Positions 25,687-35,201 of a stretch of DNA of 64,000 bases are shown in pieces (position 1 is the first letter of the stretch; every line of letters starts with the position of its first letter). Source of the stretch: Ardenticatenaceae bacterium. Lineage in GTDB: Bacteria; Chloroflexota; Anaerolineae; Promineifilales; Promineifilaceae. The stretch is taken from NCBI GenBank assembly GCA_020634495.1, contig JACKBR010000020.1, forward strand, positions 25,892-89,891, read 5' to 3'. Under the pieces are notes generated by a model. It was not told where the DNA came from. It worked only from the letters and a program-made list of their open reading frames with translations, and ran no database searches. Made by a program: the position numbers and the translations under genes.

Positions 25687-26493
25687 CTAATTCGGTTGGA
25701 ATAGGTGTACATCTTGCTGCGGGAAGGGGATGGAGATGCCCGCTTCGTCAAAGCGCAGCTTGACAGCTTCATGGATGGCAAAGTTGGCGGCCCAGTAATT
25801 TTCTACGGCGACAAACGGCCGTACCGCAAAATTTACGCTGCTGTCTGCCAATGCAGAGACGGCCACCGTGGGGGCAGGCTCCGCCAACACCAACTCTTCT
25901 TCCGCCAAGATTTGCTCCAGCAGCTTTTTAGCCTTTAGCAAGTCATCGCTGTAGCCAATGCCAAACGTCATATCTACCCGCAGCGTGCCGCGCTTAGTGT
26001 AGTTTACAATGTGGCTGCTGGTGATTTGCCCGTTGGGGATGATCACTGTTTTATTGTCTGGCGTTACCAAAATGGTGCTAAAAATTTGAATCTCTTCTAC
26101 CCTGCCAAACACATCTCCCACTTCTACCAGGTGGCCAAGACCAAATGGCTTAAACAGCAAAATAATGACGCCAGAGGCAAAATTTGCCAACGCCCCTTCT
26201 AAAGCTAAACCAATGGCCAGGCCCGCCGCGCCCAGCACGGCAATAAACGATGCTGTTTGCACCCCGACTCGTTCCAGGGCCGCTACGACGGCAAAGGCCA
26301 GCACCGCATAATAAATTAGATTGCTTAAAAAGCGCAGCAGCGCTTCATTGGTGTTGGTTTTGGCCAGGGTTTTTATGACCCAGCGAGAAATATAACCGGC
26401 TAACCAATAGCCGAGCAAAATGATGATTAGCGCGCCTAAAATATTGAGGCCATAGGTTAATATAAGCTCTTGAGCTTGTTCCAAAATATCCAT
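25687..26493 (-). CDS. mscS: Small-conductance mechanosensitive channel
   Basis: The 268-residue protein has three N-terminal transmembrane helices and the pore-lining TM3 (AVLGAAGLAIGLALEGALANFASGVIILLFKPFGLGHLVE). The beta domain follows (VTPDNKTVIIPNGQITSSHIVNY) and then a C-terminal FPQQDVHL tail. MscS channels open under membrane tension to release solutes in hypo-osmotic shock. GAGAGGAAA precedes the ATG at 26493. The gene appears monocistronic. The symbol is used for the family. Confidence 0.92.
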   Translation of the reverse strand: MDILEQAQELILTYGLNILGALIIILLGYWLAGYISRWVIKTLAKTNTNEALLRFLSNLIYYAVLAFAVVAALERVGVQTASFIAVLGAAGLAIGLALEGALANFASGVIILLFKPFGLGHLVEVGDVFGRVEEIQIFSTILVTPDNKTVIIPNGQITSSHIVNYTKRGTLRVDMTFGIGYSDDLLKAKKLLEQILAEEELVLAEPAPTVAVSALADSSVNFAVRPFVAVENYWAANFAIHEAVKLRFDEAGISIPFPQQDVHLFQPN

Positions 26494-26673
26494 TTTCCTC
26501 TCTTCCTCGAGTTTTTCAGTAGGTTTTGGGCAAACCGCCAAGGCTCCCCAAAAGGTGATGCCCTGTCTGTTTGGCCCAGGCTCTTGCCAGCTCTGGTGGA
26601 TGAGCAGTTTGTTGTTTAGATCAACTATAATGGAATTGTGCAGGATGACAATATGGAGGGAAATTGAGTGCGT

Positions 26674-29193
26674 TTAGGGAAGGGGCAGCCACAGGGTGAA
26701 GGTGCTGCCCTGGTCGGGATAGCTTTGCAGGGTGAGACGGCCGTTGTGCGCCTGCGCGATCAGCTTAACCATATTTAACCCCAGGCCAGTGCCCGGAATG
26801 TGGCCAGAATCTGCCAGCTGTCCCCGGTAGAAACGCTCAAAAATACGTGCTTGCTCACTGTGGGCAATGCCTGGGCCATTATCACAAATGGCCAGGGTTA
26901 GCCATTCTTCTTCCCCGTTTTTTTGCACCTCGCCGCTTACAATGATGGTTCCCCCTTCTTCGGTAAAATTGAGCGCGTTGTGGATGAGCTCATGAAGCGC
27001 CTGGTAAATTCGTTGAGAATCTCCCATTGTGTCTGGCAATTGGGCAATTTCAGGGGCAAAGCGCAACGAAATCTTCTTTTCTTCGGCTCGAGGGGCCAAC
27101 CGGGTTTGCAAATTTTTGCTTAAAGTTTCCCAATGAATTGGCTGATGTTGCAGCTCCCTTTGTTTGTCCTCAAGCGAAATGATCTCTACCGTGTTGTAGA
27201 TAATGCTTTCCAGGCGCTTGATCTGTTCGTTGAGAATGGTGAAGTATTGCTCACGACGTGAGGGATTATCCAGGCGTTTCAGCAAATCGATGTATAAATT
27301 GAGGTTGGTGACCGGGGTGCGCAGTTCATGAGAAATATTGGTAATGAAGCGCCGACGCGATTCTTCTAGCCGTTTGGTTTTGGTGATGTTTCGGTGGCTG
27401 GAAACATAGCCGATCAGCTTGCCAAGCCCGTCGCGCATGGGTGCAATTAAAACGGCCGCATCATACACCGTTCCATCTTTACGTTTAAATTGCAGTTCAT
27501 TTTCCCAAACGGACTCATTTTTGAGCGCTTTTTGCAAGGAACGAAACACGGCATCAGGGAGACGGCCGTTCAAAATAGAATTTGCAGGCTTGTTCAAAAC
27601 ATCTGCCTCCGTATAGCCCGTTAACTGCATAAACGCACGATTCACATAAACCGTTTTTAGCTCCAGGTCACTTACCGCAATCGCATCATTCACACTTTGC
27701 AAAATGATGGCGCTCCTCTCCTGTTCCGCACGCACCGCTATTTCTAAATTGTCGGCACGCTGCTTCAGCAACTGTTCAGCCAATTTGCGATCTGTAATAT
27801 CAATCAGAGAAGCAATACTAATGGTAGAGTCTGGCACCAAGGCCACCGAAACAAAAACATCTTTTATCTGCCCCGCATGGTCTAGAAAATGAAATTCATA
27901 TTCGCTAGGAGCGTTGTTGCCTGGCTGGCGTCTTGCCCGGTGGTAGTTTTCCATTTGTTGCAGGTCTTCTGGGCGGACAAACTCTGTCCAGCGCATTTTC
28001 CCCTCAACCTCCTCACGAGCATACCCAGACAAGGCAGCAAACTGATCATTGGCCAGAGAAATTGTCATATCTTCTTCAATAATCACCGTGGCCGCACTGT
28101 TTGTCTCAAAAACCGTCCGGTACCTATCCTCAGACATCTGCCGCGACTTTTCTGCCAGCCTTCGCGCCGTAACGTCGTAAATAATTAGCACGTGCCCACG
28201 AGAATCATTGGTATTGTTAACAATTTGGCCGCCGTGCATCTCTAAATAGCGATATTGCCCGCCAGCTTCATAATAAAATTCTAGCGTTTGGTTCTCATCT
28301 AGTGGGGCCGTATGCAAAATGGATTCATCCCAAATAGGAAAAATTTCAGCAACCGGCCGATCCAACAGCGTTTGTTCTTTGCGTCCCAATAACCGTAGGG
28401 CGGCCGGATTTAGCTCAACAATATGGAATTTGTCATCGATTAAAATAACCCCGTCGCGAATGCTGGCAAAAACGGCCGAATACGCCACGGGCATTAACCC
28501 CAAAAAGTAATATCGCAGTAATCCCAACGCAATGAAAAAACCGGAAACAGGGAAAAAGAACGTGGTCACATCAAAGTGATCCAGGTGCCACAGGCCAAAA
28601 AGAGAAAACAACCCGGCCAGCCACGGAGCCAGCATTCCCACCAAGATTAAAGTAAGCTGCTTGCGGTAAACAGCATTTGCGCCCGGCAGCTGCCCCAGCA
28701 AGATCATTGCAGAAATTGCAAACAGCAAATACCCAATAAAAAGGCTGATCCAAAACCAGGGGCCATAGTCAAAAACGAGCAAGGGGAACCCCACCACATC
28801 CCCCACCAAAGACGGGGTGCCAGCCCAGCCAAAGCGGGGATTTGACCAGTAGATAAATTGGGAAATTATAGGTTCAATCAGCAGCAAACCATATATCAAA
28901 CGGCGATACTTAATCTTTTGGTTGGTGTAGTGCAGCGTAAAAATAAACAAGCACGGCCCCAAAAGCGAGGCAAATAAACGCTTGACATTAAACCAGAAAA
29001 GTTTGCCTTCCAAGGAGGGGGTAATAAGCTCTAAGCCGTAAAATCCGGCCCAAAGCCCGGCAAAGAGCATGACAGCCGAAAAAGCAAGCGTCGCTCCTGT
29101 TCGTCTTCTTCGCCAGACGTAAAATGCCAGAAACCAACAAACAGAAACGGAAAAATAAAGGACAAGTAGATAAGGCGCTAGTGCCAGATTCAT
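26674..29193 (-). CDS. 7TM-PAS histidine kinase
   Basis: The 839-residue kinase begins with seven transmembrane helices resembling the histidine-kinase N-terminal 7TM region (residues 1-230). Three PAS domains (about 235-600) follow, then the H-box NISHELRTPVTNLN (His near 619) and an HATPase with NALNFTEEGG, CDNGPGIA and GTGLGLNMVKL. The PAS domains likely sense small ligands or redox state. No adjacent response regulator is present. The last ATG codons overlap a short upstream minus-strand ORF, which is probably not coding. Confidence 0.92.
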   Translation of the reverse strand: MNLALAPYLLVLYFSVSVCWFLAFYVWRRRRTGATLAFSAVMLFAGLWAGFYGLELITPSLEGKLFWFNVKRLFASLLGPCLFIFTLHYTNQKIKYRRLIYGLLLIEPIISQFIYWSNPRFGWAGTPSLVGDVVGFPLLVFDYGPWFWISLFIGYLLFAISAMILLGQLPGANAVYRKQLTLILVGMLAPWLAGLFSLFGLWHLDHFDVTTFFFPVSGFFIALGLLRYYFLGLMPVAYSAVFASIRDGVILIDDKFHIVELNPAALRLLGRKEQTLLDRPVAEIFPIWDESILHTAPLDENQTLEFYYEAGGQYRYLEMHGGQIVNNTNDSRGHVLIIYDVTARRLAEKSRQMSEDRYRTVFETNSAATVIIEEDMTISLANDQFAALSGYAREEVEGKMRWTEFVRPEDLQQMENYHRARRQPGNNAPSEYEFHFLDHAGQIKDVFVSVALVPDSTISIASLIDITDRKLAEQLLKQRADNLEIAVRAEQERSAIILQSVNDAIAVSDLELKTVYVNRAFMQLTGYTEADVLNKPANSILNGRLPDAVFRSLQKALKNESVWENELQFKRKDGTVYDAAVLIAPMRDGLGKLIGYVSSHRNITKTKRLEESRRRFITNISHELRTPVTNLNLYIDLLKRLDNPSRREQYFTILNEQIKRLESIIYNTVEIISLEDKQRELQHQPIHWETLSKNLQTRLAPRAEEKKISLRFAPEIAQLPDTMGDSQRIYQALHELIHNALNFTEEGGTIIVSGEVQKNGEEEWLTLAICDNGPGIAHSEQARIFERFYRGQLADSGHIPGTGLGLNMVKLIAQAHNGRLTLQSYPDQGSTFTLWLPLP

Positions 29194-29210
29194 AATTTAG
29201 CCAATCTGGC

Positions 29211-29360
29211 TTGCCAACCGTCCACTCGTCTAGTGGGCCGGTAGCAAATCAGGATTACAAGAAACTGTTTGAGGATGATATGCCTCCTCTGGCTCATGAG
29301 GTACCTTACCTTTGTCATAGATGCCGTGCTGACCATACACCGTATTTTTGGTTTCTTTGA
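29211..29360 (+). other. Possible remnant ORF with CxxC motif
   Basis: A TTG-started frame of 49 codons between two minus-strand genes ends in ...HEVPYLCHRCRADHTPYFWFL. That resembles a zinc-ribbon (CHRC) end, but no ribosome site or obvious start exists. The reverse strand also has a 47-codon frame overlapping the kinase ATG. I regard it as a possible relic or a chance frame; the rest of this 272-base gap holds nothing else I recognise. Confidence 0.2.
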
Positions 29361-29465
29361 ATGCGTAACTTTATTTTAGCAAATGTGGATCAATTTAGGC
29401 TATAGGGCTTGAAATATGCACGCTTTTACCAACGTAGCAAATCGCAAGAAAATTTCAAGCAGACA

Positions 29466-30887
29466 TTATTGCGCTGGGGTTAGGGCTGTTTTGAGGAGGG
29501 CAAGTCCGGCAGGGTTATCTAGCAGCCAGCGAGCAAACTCATCATGAGGCAAGCTGTTACGCCAGGGGCGATAGCTGCTGCCTGGTAAGTCTTGGAAGAA
29601 GAGGATCACAATTGTGGGCGTTACTTCGCCGATGGGGTAGGCGTAGTAAGCGGTGTTGAGGATGCCTGGCAGGGAACCATTTTTGTAACCCAGGTTGCTA
29701 AACCGTTCCTGATTCGCGGGGAAGATCATGGGCCATTCCAGGTAACGGCGGGCCAAAAAGCTGCTTTCGGAGTTGCTGAGGCCGTTTTGGGCGATGAGGG
29801 CCATGAGCGAGGCGTATTCGCGGGGGGTGCCATGCGCGTTCAAGTTGTCGCTAAAGAAGCGTTGGTCCTGGCTAGACGGCCGTCTTTCTGCCTGGTGGTA
29901 GGCTTGTTCTGCCTCGCGAAAGGCGCTGTCCTCGCTGTAAGCTGCTGCCAACTGTGCCACCTCCAGGCCATAGCTGGTTGGATTGTCTAAATAAGCCAGG
30001 ATGGCTTCACGGTCGCTGCTGCCCAGGCGAGTCTGGTTGCTCATGGCCAGGAACTGACCCAAAAAGGTGCAGGGGGCGGTTTGCTGGGTCAGGTTGAGGG
30101 TAACGGCCGTTTCCTCTATAACCGTCTGCCCCAAAACCGTGTGCAAATAATCTGTGGCGCTGTTGGCGCTGTGGCGCATCATCATCCAGGGCACATCTTC
30201 CAGCCGGATGCGCTCTGGGGCAGCCAGCACCAGGCCAGCCTCGGCCAATTCATCAATCGCCCGGTTATGAGAGCCAAGATCATAGCCCGGCAGGTAGTAA
30301 CTTTCTAGCGTGTCTAGCGTGACGTAGCTGGTAGGGTCTAGCTGGCCAGCAGCGGCGGCTTCGGCATAAGCTACCAGATGAATAATCTTTACCACCGAGG
30401 CCAGCGGCATCTGCATATCGGCGTTGTGGTAAATGCCATTGGCTTCATCGCCCACGCGGTAAGCCACCAGTCCCACGCTGCCGGGATTGGCCAGTAGTTG
30501 CTCCCAGGCGGGCAAGGCCAGTTCTGGCAGTTCGGCCAGCAGGGCGGCCACCGCTGCCGGGTCAGGGGAGAGGCTGTCGGTGGTGGGGGTGGTATTGGTG
30601 GGCAGCAAGGGCAGCTGTTGGCCGCAGGGGGCTACGGCCGTATCCACCAAAAATGGCGTCGGGGTGAGCGTTGGCGTGCTGGTGGGGCTTGCGGGAACGG
30701 CCGTTTCTGTTGAGGCAAGCGTGGGTAGGGCGGTGTTGGCCAGGGTCGGGGTGGCAATGGGCGTGGATAGATTGCTTTGCAGTTGAATGAGCGTGTTGGC
30801 GTCGGTGGTGGACGGCCGTTCGCAGGCGGCCGTCAGACCTAGCAAAAGCATCAGGAAGAGCGCGAGTTTGAATTGATGTGGCCACAT
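29466..30887 (-). CDS. Class A beta-lactamase-like serine hydrolase lipoprotein
   Basis: The 473-residue lipoprotein has a lipobox (LTAAC) and a Thr-Pro-rich linker (about 40-85). A penicillin-binding/beta-lactamase-2 domain follows: SxxK is ASVVKII, the SDN-like element is HSANSATD (SAN) and the KTG box reads KNGSLPG. Ser nucleophile and Lys are preserved, but KTG has changed to KNG. A peptidase or esterase role, rather than antibiotic resistance, is quite possible. TACAAT lies eight bases before the ATG at 30887. Confidence 0.82.
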   Translation of the reverse strand: MWPHQFKLALFLMLLLGLTAACERPSTTDANTLIQLQSNLSTPIATPTLANTALPTLASTETAVPASPTSTPTLTPTPFLVDTAVAPCGQQLPLLPTNTTPTTDSLSPDPAAVAALLAELPELALPAWEQLLANPGSVGLVAYRVGDEANGIYHNADMQMPLASVVKIIHLVAYAEAAAAGQLDPTSYVTLDTLESYYLPGYDLGSHNRAIDELAEAGLVLAAPERIRLEDVPWMMMRHSANSATDYLHTVLGQTVIEETAVTLNLTQQTAPCTFLGQFLAMSNQTRLGSSDREAILAYLDNPTSYGLEVAQLAAAYSEDSAFREAEQAYHQAERRPSSQDQRFFSDNLNAHGTPREYASLMALIAQNGLSNSESSFLARRYLEWPMIFPANQERFSNLGYKNGSLPGILNTAYYAYPIGEVTPTIVILFFQDLPGSSYRPWRNSLPHDEFARWLLDNPAGLALLKTALTPAQ

Positions 30888-31020
30888 AGCCCATGATTGT
30901 AGCGGGAACGGCCGTAGGCACACACAATTCACCCAAATTTTAATCCGACAATAAGGCCGCCAACACCAGGGCGTGTTAAAATACAGCCGGTATTCATCAC
31001 AGCTTGTAAAGGAACTCTCA

Positions 31021-32589
31021 ATGACCAAACGATTATTCCCCCTTTCCTTGATTCTAGTTTTACCCCTGCTGCTTGGCCTGGCGCTGATTTCAGTTGGCCA
31101 AACCCTGGCAGGCAGTGCCGATATTTGTGCGGCCACCTGTACCTACAGCACCATTCAGGACGCCGTTACCAATGCGCCGGAAGGCTCAACCTTAACCATT
31201 GCCGCAGAAACGTTTAGCGAAACCGTAGAAATTATCCGTGACATTACGCTGATTGGCGCAGGTTCTGGGGCAACCATTATTGATGCACAGACGGCCGATT
31301 CCGTGATTTGGGTACACAATGGGGTAATGGTGTCTATCTCTGGCGTCACCATCCAAAATGGGGACACCACCGATCCTAACGGGGGCGGTGGGTTACTGAA
31401 CGAAGATGGAACAGTTACCTTAACAAACAGCATTGTGCAAAACAACCTGGCTTATAACGGCGCGGGCATTAGCAATCTGGGCACAATGACGCTGGACAAT
31501 GTCACTGTACGCAACAATGTGGCCGATGACCTAGTGGGCGAAATCTCGATTTGTAATGTGGGGTGTTCTGGCGGGGGCATTTACAACGAAGGCACGATGA
31601 CGCTCACTAATAGCACGATTCACGGCAACAGCTCTTTGTTTGGCGCTGGTTTAGACAACAACGCAGGTACGCTGAACGCTACCAGCATTGAAGTGTATGA
31701 AAATACGGCCGAAAATAACGAAGAAAGCGCAGGCGGCGGTATTGAAAACGTGGGCACGATGACGCTGACCAACAGCACCGTGCGCAACAACACAGCCATT
31801 TGGGGCGCAGGTTTAGTCAACGATGGCACGATGCTGGTAAGCGGCAGCGATTTTTATGAAAATGTGGCTGCCAACAGCGGTGGCGGTATGCACAACCGGT
31901 TTAATCTGACGGTGCAGACCAGCAATGTTTATAGCAATCAGGCAGGCTCTGATGGTGGCGGTGGGATGAGTTCGGAGTCTGGGGATGTAGTGGTGATGCA
32001 AACGGCCGTTTACAACAACAGCGCCACGGGCTCTGGTGGGGGCATTGTGCATAATGTGCCCGCAGGCAGCAACAGCTTCATAATCACCAACAGCACCATA
32101 AGCGGCAACAGCACCAGCGGCTCAGGCGGGGGAGTTGGCAATGCGGGTGTGGCCAACACAACGCTCAGCAATGTGACCTTCCACAACAACAGTTCAAACA
32201 TCGTGGCCGGGCAATCTGTTTATGTTGCCGCAGGCACGGTGAGTGCCGCCCGAACAATTTTTTCCATCACCCATTCGGGAACCAATTGCAGCGGTACGAT
32301 AACTTCTCAGGGCTACAATCTAATTAGCGGCAGCGGTTGTAATGCCAACGGCAGCACAGATTTAGCCAATACCTCGGCCTTGCTGGGGCCGCTGCAAAAT
32401 AATGGCGGCAGCACGCTTACCCATGCGCTGCTGCTTGGCTCGCCCGCCATCGACAGCGGCGGCAGCGGCTGCCCGGCGGTTGATCAGCGGGGTGTGGCCC
32501 GTCCTTTTGGTTCAGCCTGCGACCGGGGGGCTTATGAATATGACGAGGTTGTGGGATTTTTGTACGTGCCGTTTTTGATACGGCCGTAA
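31021..32589 (+). CDS. Secreted right-handed beta-helix protein with choice-of-anchor Q end
   Basis: The 522-residue product has a signal peptide (about 1-27). Many imperfect Asn/Gly/Thr-rich turns follow (GTMTLTNSTIHGNSS...GAGL-type repeats), as in parallel beta-helices (pectate-lyase-3 or polymorphic membrane protein-like). The C terminus, AIDSGGSGCPAVDQRGVARPFGSACDRGAYEYD, matches the choice-of-anchor Q pattern. Such proteins sit on the surface and may bind polysaccharide or neighbour cells. AAGGAA precedes the ATG. A long in-frame extension to 30973 lacks a ribosome site. Confidence 0.85.
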   Translation: MTKRLFPLSLILVLPLLLGLALISVGQTLAGSADICAATCTYSTIQDAVTNAPEGSTLTIAAETFSETVEIIRDITLIGAGSGATIIDAQTADSVIWVHNGVMVSISGVTIQNGDTTDPNGGGGLLNEDGTVTLTNSIVQNNLAYNGAGISNLGTMTLDNVTVRNNVADDLVGEISICNVGCSGGGIYNEGTMTLTNSTIHGNSSLFGAGLDNNAGTLNATSIEVYENTAENNEESAGGGIENVGTMTLTNSTVRNNTAIWGAGLVNDGTMLVSGSDFYENVAANSGGGMHNRFNLTVQTSNVYSNQAGSDGGGGMSSESGDVVVMQTAVYNNSATGSGGGIVHNVPAGSNSFIITNSTISGNSTSGSGGGVGNAGVANTTLSNVTFHNNSSNIVAGQSVYVAAGTVSAARTIFSITHSGTNCSGTITSQGYNLISGSGCNANGSTDLANTSALLGPLQNNGGSTLTHALLLGSPAIDSGGSGCPAVDQRGVARPFGSACDRGAYEYDEVVGFLYVPFLIRP

Positions 32590-32605
32590 ACAACCAGGCA
32601 AAGCA

Positions 32606-32663
32606 AATCCTGACAGGGTTTGTCTGGCGACGCCCGTATCGTGTTTATGAACCTGTCAGGATT
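32606..32663. terminator. Bidirectional hairpin between convergent genes
   Basis: An inverted repeat (AATCCTGACAGG... at 32606 and CCTGTCAGGATT ending at 32663) stands between the beta-helix gene and the TPR gene, which converge. It could end transcription from both sides. No strong T-run is visible. Confidence 0.5.
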
Positions 32664-32674
32664 CCCAATTGCGC

Positions 32675-33868
32675 CTAAGAAATTTTGCCTGTGTGGATGG
32701 GCGGCGGGGGGGTGTCTGATTGAGAAGAAAAGCGGCTGATGACACTGCGCCAGCGGGCTGTGCGATACAGCTTGCGGGCGGGCTGCTCATCCGGTTGGTA
32801 ATCTGGCCGTAAGGCCATAATTTGGCCAAATAAACTGGCGGCATCACGCCATTCTCGTGCGGTGAAGGCGGCCATGCCCTGTTCATACAAAACGGTGAGC
32901 TTGCTTTCTGTCTGGCACCGGCTGGCGGCGGCCTGCCATTGGGCACGGCCGTTTTCGTCATAATACAGCGTGCATAGATATTTATACTTGGCGGCGGCTT
33001 CTTGCCATTTCTTGTCGGCCTCTAGCTGTTGTGCATTTTCTTCTTCACGCTGCCGCAGTCGCAGAAATTCATCAACGTTTTCAATGCGGGCCAGGTGCCC
33101 AACTTCGCGGTATGCGTCCAGCGCCAGCTGCACTTCCCCCTGCCTAAGCTGTTGGTCTGCCAGCAGCACCACCTCTTTGCGGGCCATCTCAGCCAGGGCA
33201 GCGGCGGAATGGTCTTTGTGGCGAAAATAGGGATCGATGACCAGCACCTGGGCAAAAGCGCTGTAAGCCGTGCGCCACTTCTCTTGTTCCATTGCCTGCA
33301 CCCCAATCTGAAAGTAAGGCAGCAGTTCAGCTTCCCAACAGCTTTCTCGCTTAATTTGCCAGCCCGTTTCCTTGTCATGTCCGGGATATTCATTAAGCAA
33401 ATGGTCGAAAATCCAGGCGGCTTCCTGGTAATTGGCAACGGCCGTTGCTTTTTCGGCTTTGGCTTCTAGCTCTTGAATGGTTAGCAGTTGGTGGATGCGT
33501 TGGGCGCGTTCAAAATCATCCGCTTTTTTGTACGCTTCTAGCGCCTTGCTCAGCCTGCCTGCGGCCAAGGCAGCGGCGGCTTTGCGCTCGTAGCGCGCTT
33601 TTTTGCGTAGATAGCGGACGCTCAGGCCATCTTGCTCGTAGTGGGAGTTGTAGCTCTGAATTTGGGCAAAGATTTTTTCGGCACGTTCCCAGTGCTGATT
33701 AATGAGGTAGCCCCATCCCTGATTAAAAAGATTCACGAGTTGTTCTGGAGTGAATTCGGCCGTTTCCTCATACTTGGCGGTGTCGGTGGGTTCAGTGGGT
33801 GTCTCTTTCATGATGGGTCGTTTGCTAGATAAAATTTCCTCGATGCTCGGTGATATTGGAAGAACCAT
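32675..33868 (-). CDS. Cytoplasmic TPR-like helical repeat protein
   Basis: The 397-residue product (from the ATG at 33868; upstream ATGs at 33904 and 34036 are possible) is almost wholly helical repeats. Hydrophobic helices carry tetratricopeptide-like Trp/Tyr/Ala positions (GWGYLINQHWERAEKIFAQIQ, ALEAYKKADDFERA, WRTAYSAFAQVLVIDPYF). There is no signal peptide or catalytic motif. I infer a scaffold for protein-protein contacts. The function is unknown; the C-terminal PPPPIHTGKIS tail is unordered. Confidence 0.7.
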   Translation of the reverse strand: MVLPISPSIEEILSSKRPIMKETPTEPTDTAKYEETAEFTPEQLVNLFNQGWGYLINQHWERAEKIFAQIQSYNSHYEQDGLSVRYLRKKARYERKAAAALAAGRLSKALEAYKKADDFERAQRIHQLLTIQELEAKAEKATAVANYQEAAWIFDHLLNEYPGHDKETGWQIKRESCWEAELLPYFQIGVQAMEQEKWRTAYSAFAQVLVIDPYFRHKDHSAAALAEMARKEVVLLADQQLRQGEVQLALDAYREVGHLARIENVDEFLRLRQREEENAQQLEADKKWQEAAAKYKYLCTLYYDENGRAQWQAAASRCQTESKLTVLYEQGMAAFTAREWRDAASLFGQIMALRPDYQPDEQPARKLYRTARWRSVISRFSSQSDTPPPPIHTGKIS

Positions 33869-34041
33869 GTTGCGGCTTCTTGTTTGAACGGCCGTCTTCT
33901 CCATTTTCTGCCAGCGTAGGCCAAAATCCTTAAATCGCAACTTACACTTAAGCACCACAAAAAGGCCAGACCAGACGCATCTGTTTACGCCTAATTCATC
34001 CGGGACAAAATCCTCTGTGAGCACCCTGCGGCCCAAGGCGT

Positions 34042-34944
34042 TTACTCATTTTGCAAGTGAAACTGGGTTGGCTGTTCCTGCGTCGGGGTGTTGATTACCA
34101 TTTGCTGGTGGGCTGGTTGAAACTGACTGGCTTCAGCATTTGGGGAGAACCAGGCGTGGGCGGCGTTGTTTGTTGGGGGATTTTCTGCGGGTTTTGCGGA
34201 GAAGACTAGCGTGAGTTGGGTCTCTTTTGGACCAAGATAAACGCTGCTGAGGGCGTGGGGCTGGAGGTGAAGACCCGTTTGCTGCTGGGCCAACTGCACG
34301 GCCGTTTCCCACGGAGCCATTAAACCAGCAGCCTGCCCGCCCGGCAGCTGCCAGGGAGCAGCGTCGTCGGGCCGGTGCCACAAATATTCGCCAGCCGCAT
34401 TGGCGCACAATAGATAGGTGCTCACGGTCCAGGTGGGTGGTGGCTGGTAAGGTGGTTTGCCTTGCAGCTTGCGCTTTGCATCCAGCCAGCGGTAAATAAC
34501 GTGCCGCAGCACAAAGCGGGCGGCTTTGTTGAAGCTGGAAACATGGTGCTGGAAAAATAACGGCCGTTCCTCAGCGTGAGCCAATCCCTTTTCCAACCGC
34601 TCACGATGGAAGCTAGAAATGCGACGCGGCAGCGGGTTGGCCTTAAAAAATCCAACCACGGGCGATTCTTCTGAAGGGGTGATCTCGCCACCGCGCAGCA
34701 AACAGCGAAAGCTAAAGCTCAAAAAGCCAGATGGCGACATGGGCAAGTAAGTGAGTGCCGTCAGGCGGACGGGCAACACGATCAGCCCGGTTTCTTCACG
34801 AACTTCGCGGGCTGCGCCGTCTGGCGGCAGTTCGCCCGCATCCAGCGCTCCCCCCGGCGGGGCAAACGTGCGCGTGTCGTTCCGCTTAATTAGCAAAACG
34901 TTGCCATGTTGGTCTACTACAATGCCGTTGGTACCTACATTCAT
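34042..34944 (-). CDS. Tandem-NUDIX protein with degenerate second domain
   Basis: The 300-residue protein is built from two NUDIX folds. The first (residues 1-150) has an intact box (GGALDAGELPPDGAAREVREETGL). In the second, the matching segment GGQAAGLMAPWETAVQLAQQQTGL has lost the REVxEE catalytic acids and is probably non-catalytic. AGGGA stands eight bases before the ATG at 34944. It is a paralogue of the protein at 35845-36783, whose two boxes are both intact. The substrate is unknown. Confidence 0.82.
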   Translation of the reverse strand: MNVGTNGIVVDQHGNVLLIKRNDTRTFAPPGGALDAGELPPDGAAREVREETGLIVLPVRLTALTYLPMSPSGFLSFSFRCLLRGGEITPSEESPVVGFFKANPLPRRISSFHRERLEKGLAHAEERPLFFQHHVSSFNKAARFVLRHVIYRWLDAKRKLQGKPPYQPPPTWTVSTYLLCANAAGEYLWHRPDDAAPWQLPGGQAAGLMAPWETAVQLAQQQTGLHLQPHALSSVYLGPKETQLTLVFSAKPAENPPTNNAAHAWFSPNAEASQFQPAHQQMVINTPTQEQPTQFHLQNE

Positions 34945-34968
34945 CTCCGCATCCCTAAACATTAAGAA

Positions 34969-35070
34969 TCTGTCCGAAAAGCCACAGAGGAAAAAGAGAG
35001 TCAAGAGGCTTTGAACCTAAACTCAAAAATCTCTGTGAACTCTGTGGCTATTATTCGGATAGGTATTAAA
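34969..35070. repeat. 105-bp dispersed intergenic repeat, copy 2 (inverted)
   Basis: Reverse-complement match to 15237-15343. It lies upstream of the tandem-NUDIX gene. A second repeat type with CGCAAAG/CTTTGCG units follows at 35080-35170. Confidence 0.75.
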
Positions 35071-35201
35071 TTAAAAAACCTTAACGCAAAGGCGCAAAGA
35101 GGCAAAGTGCTCCTCGAAGGTTAAGGTTCCCCTTTGTGCCTTCTAATTCTTTGCGTTCTTTGCGTCAAAAATATCCCTTTCTCGATTACAAGTTTGTTTG
35201 A

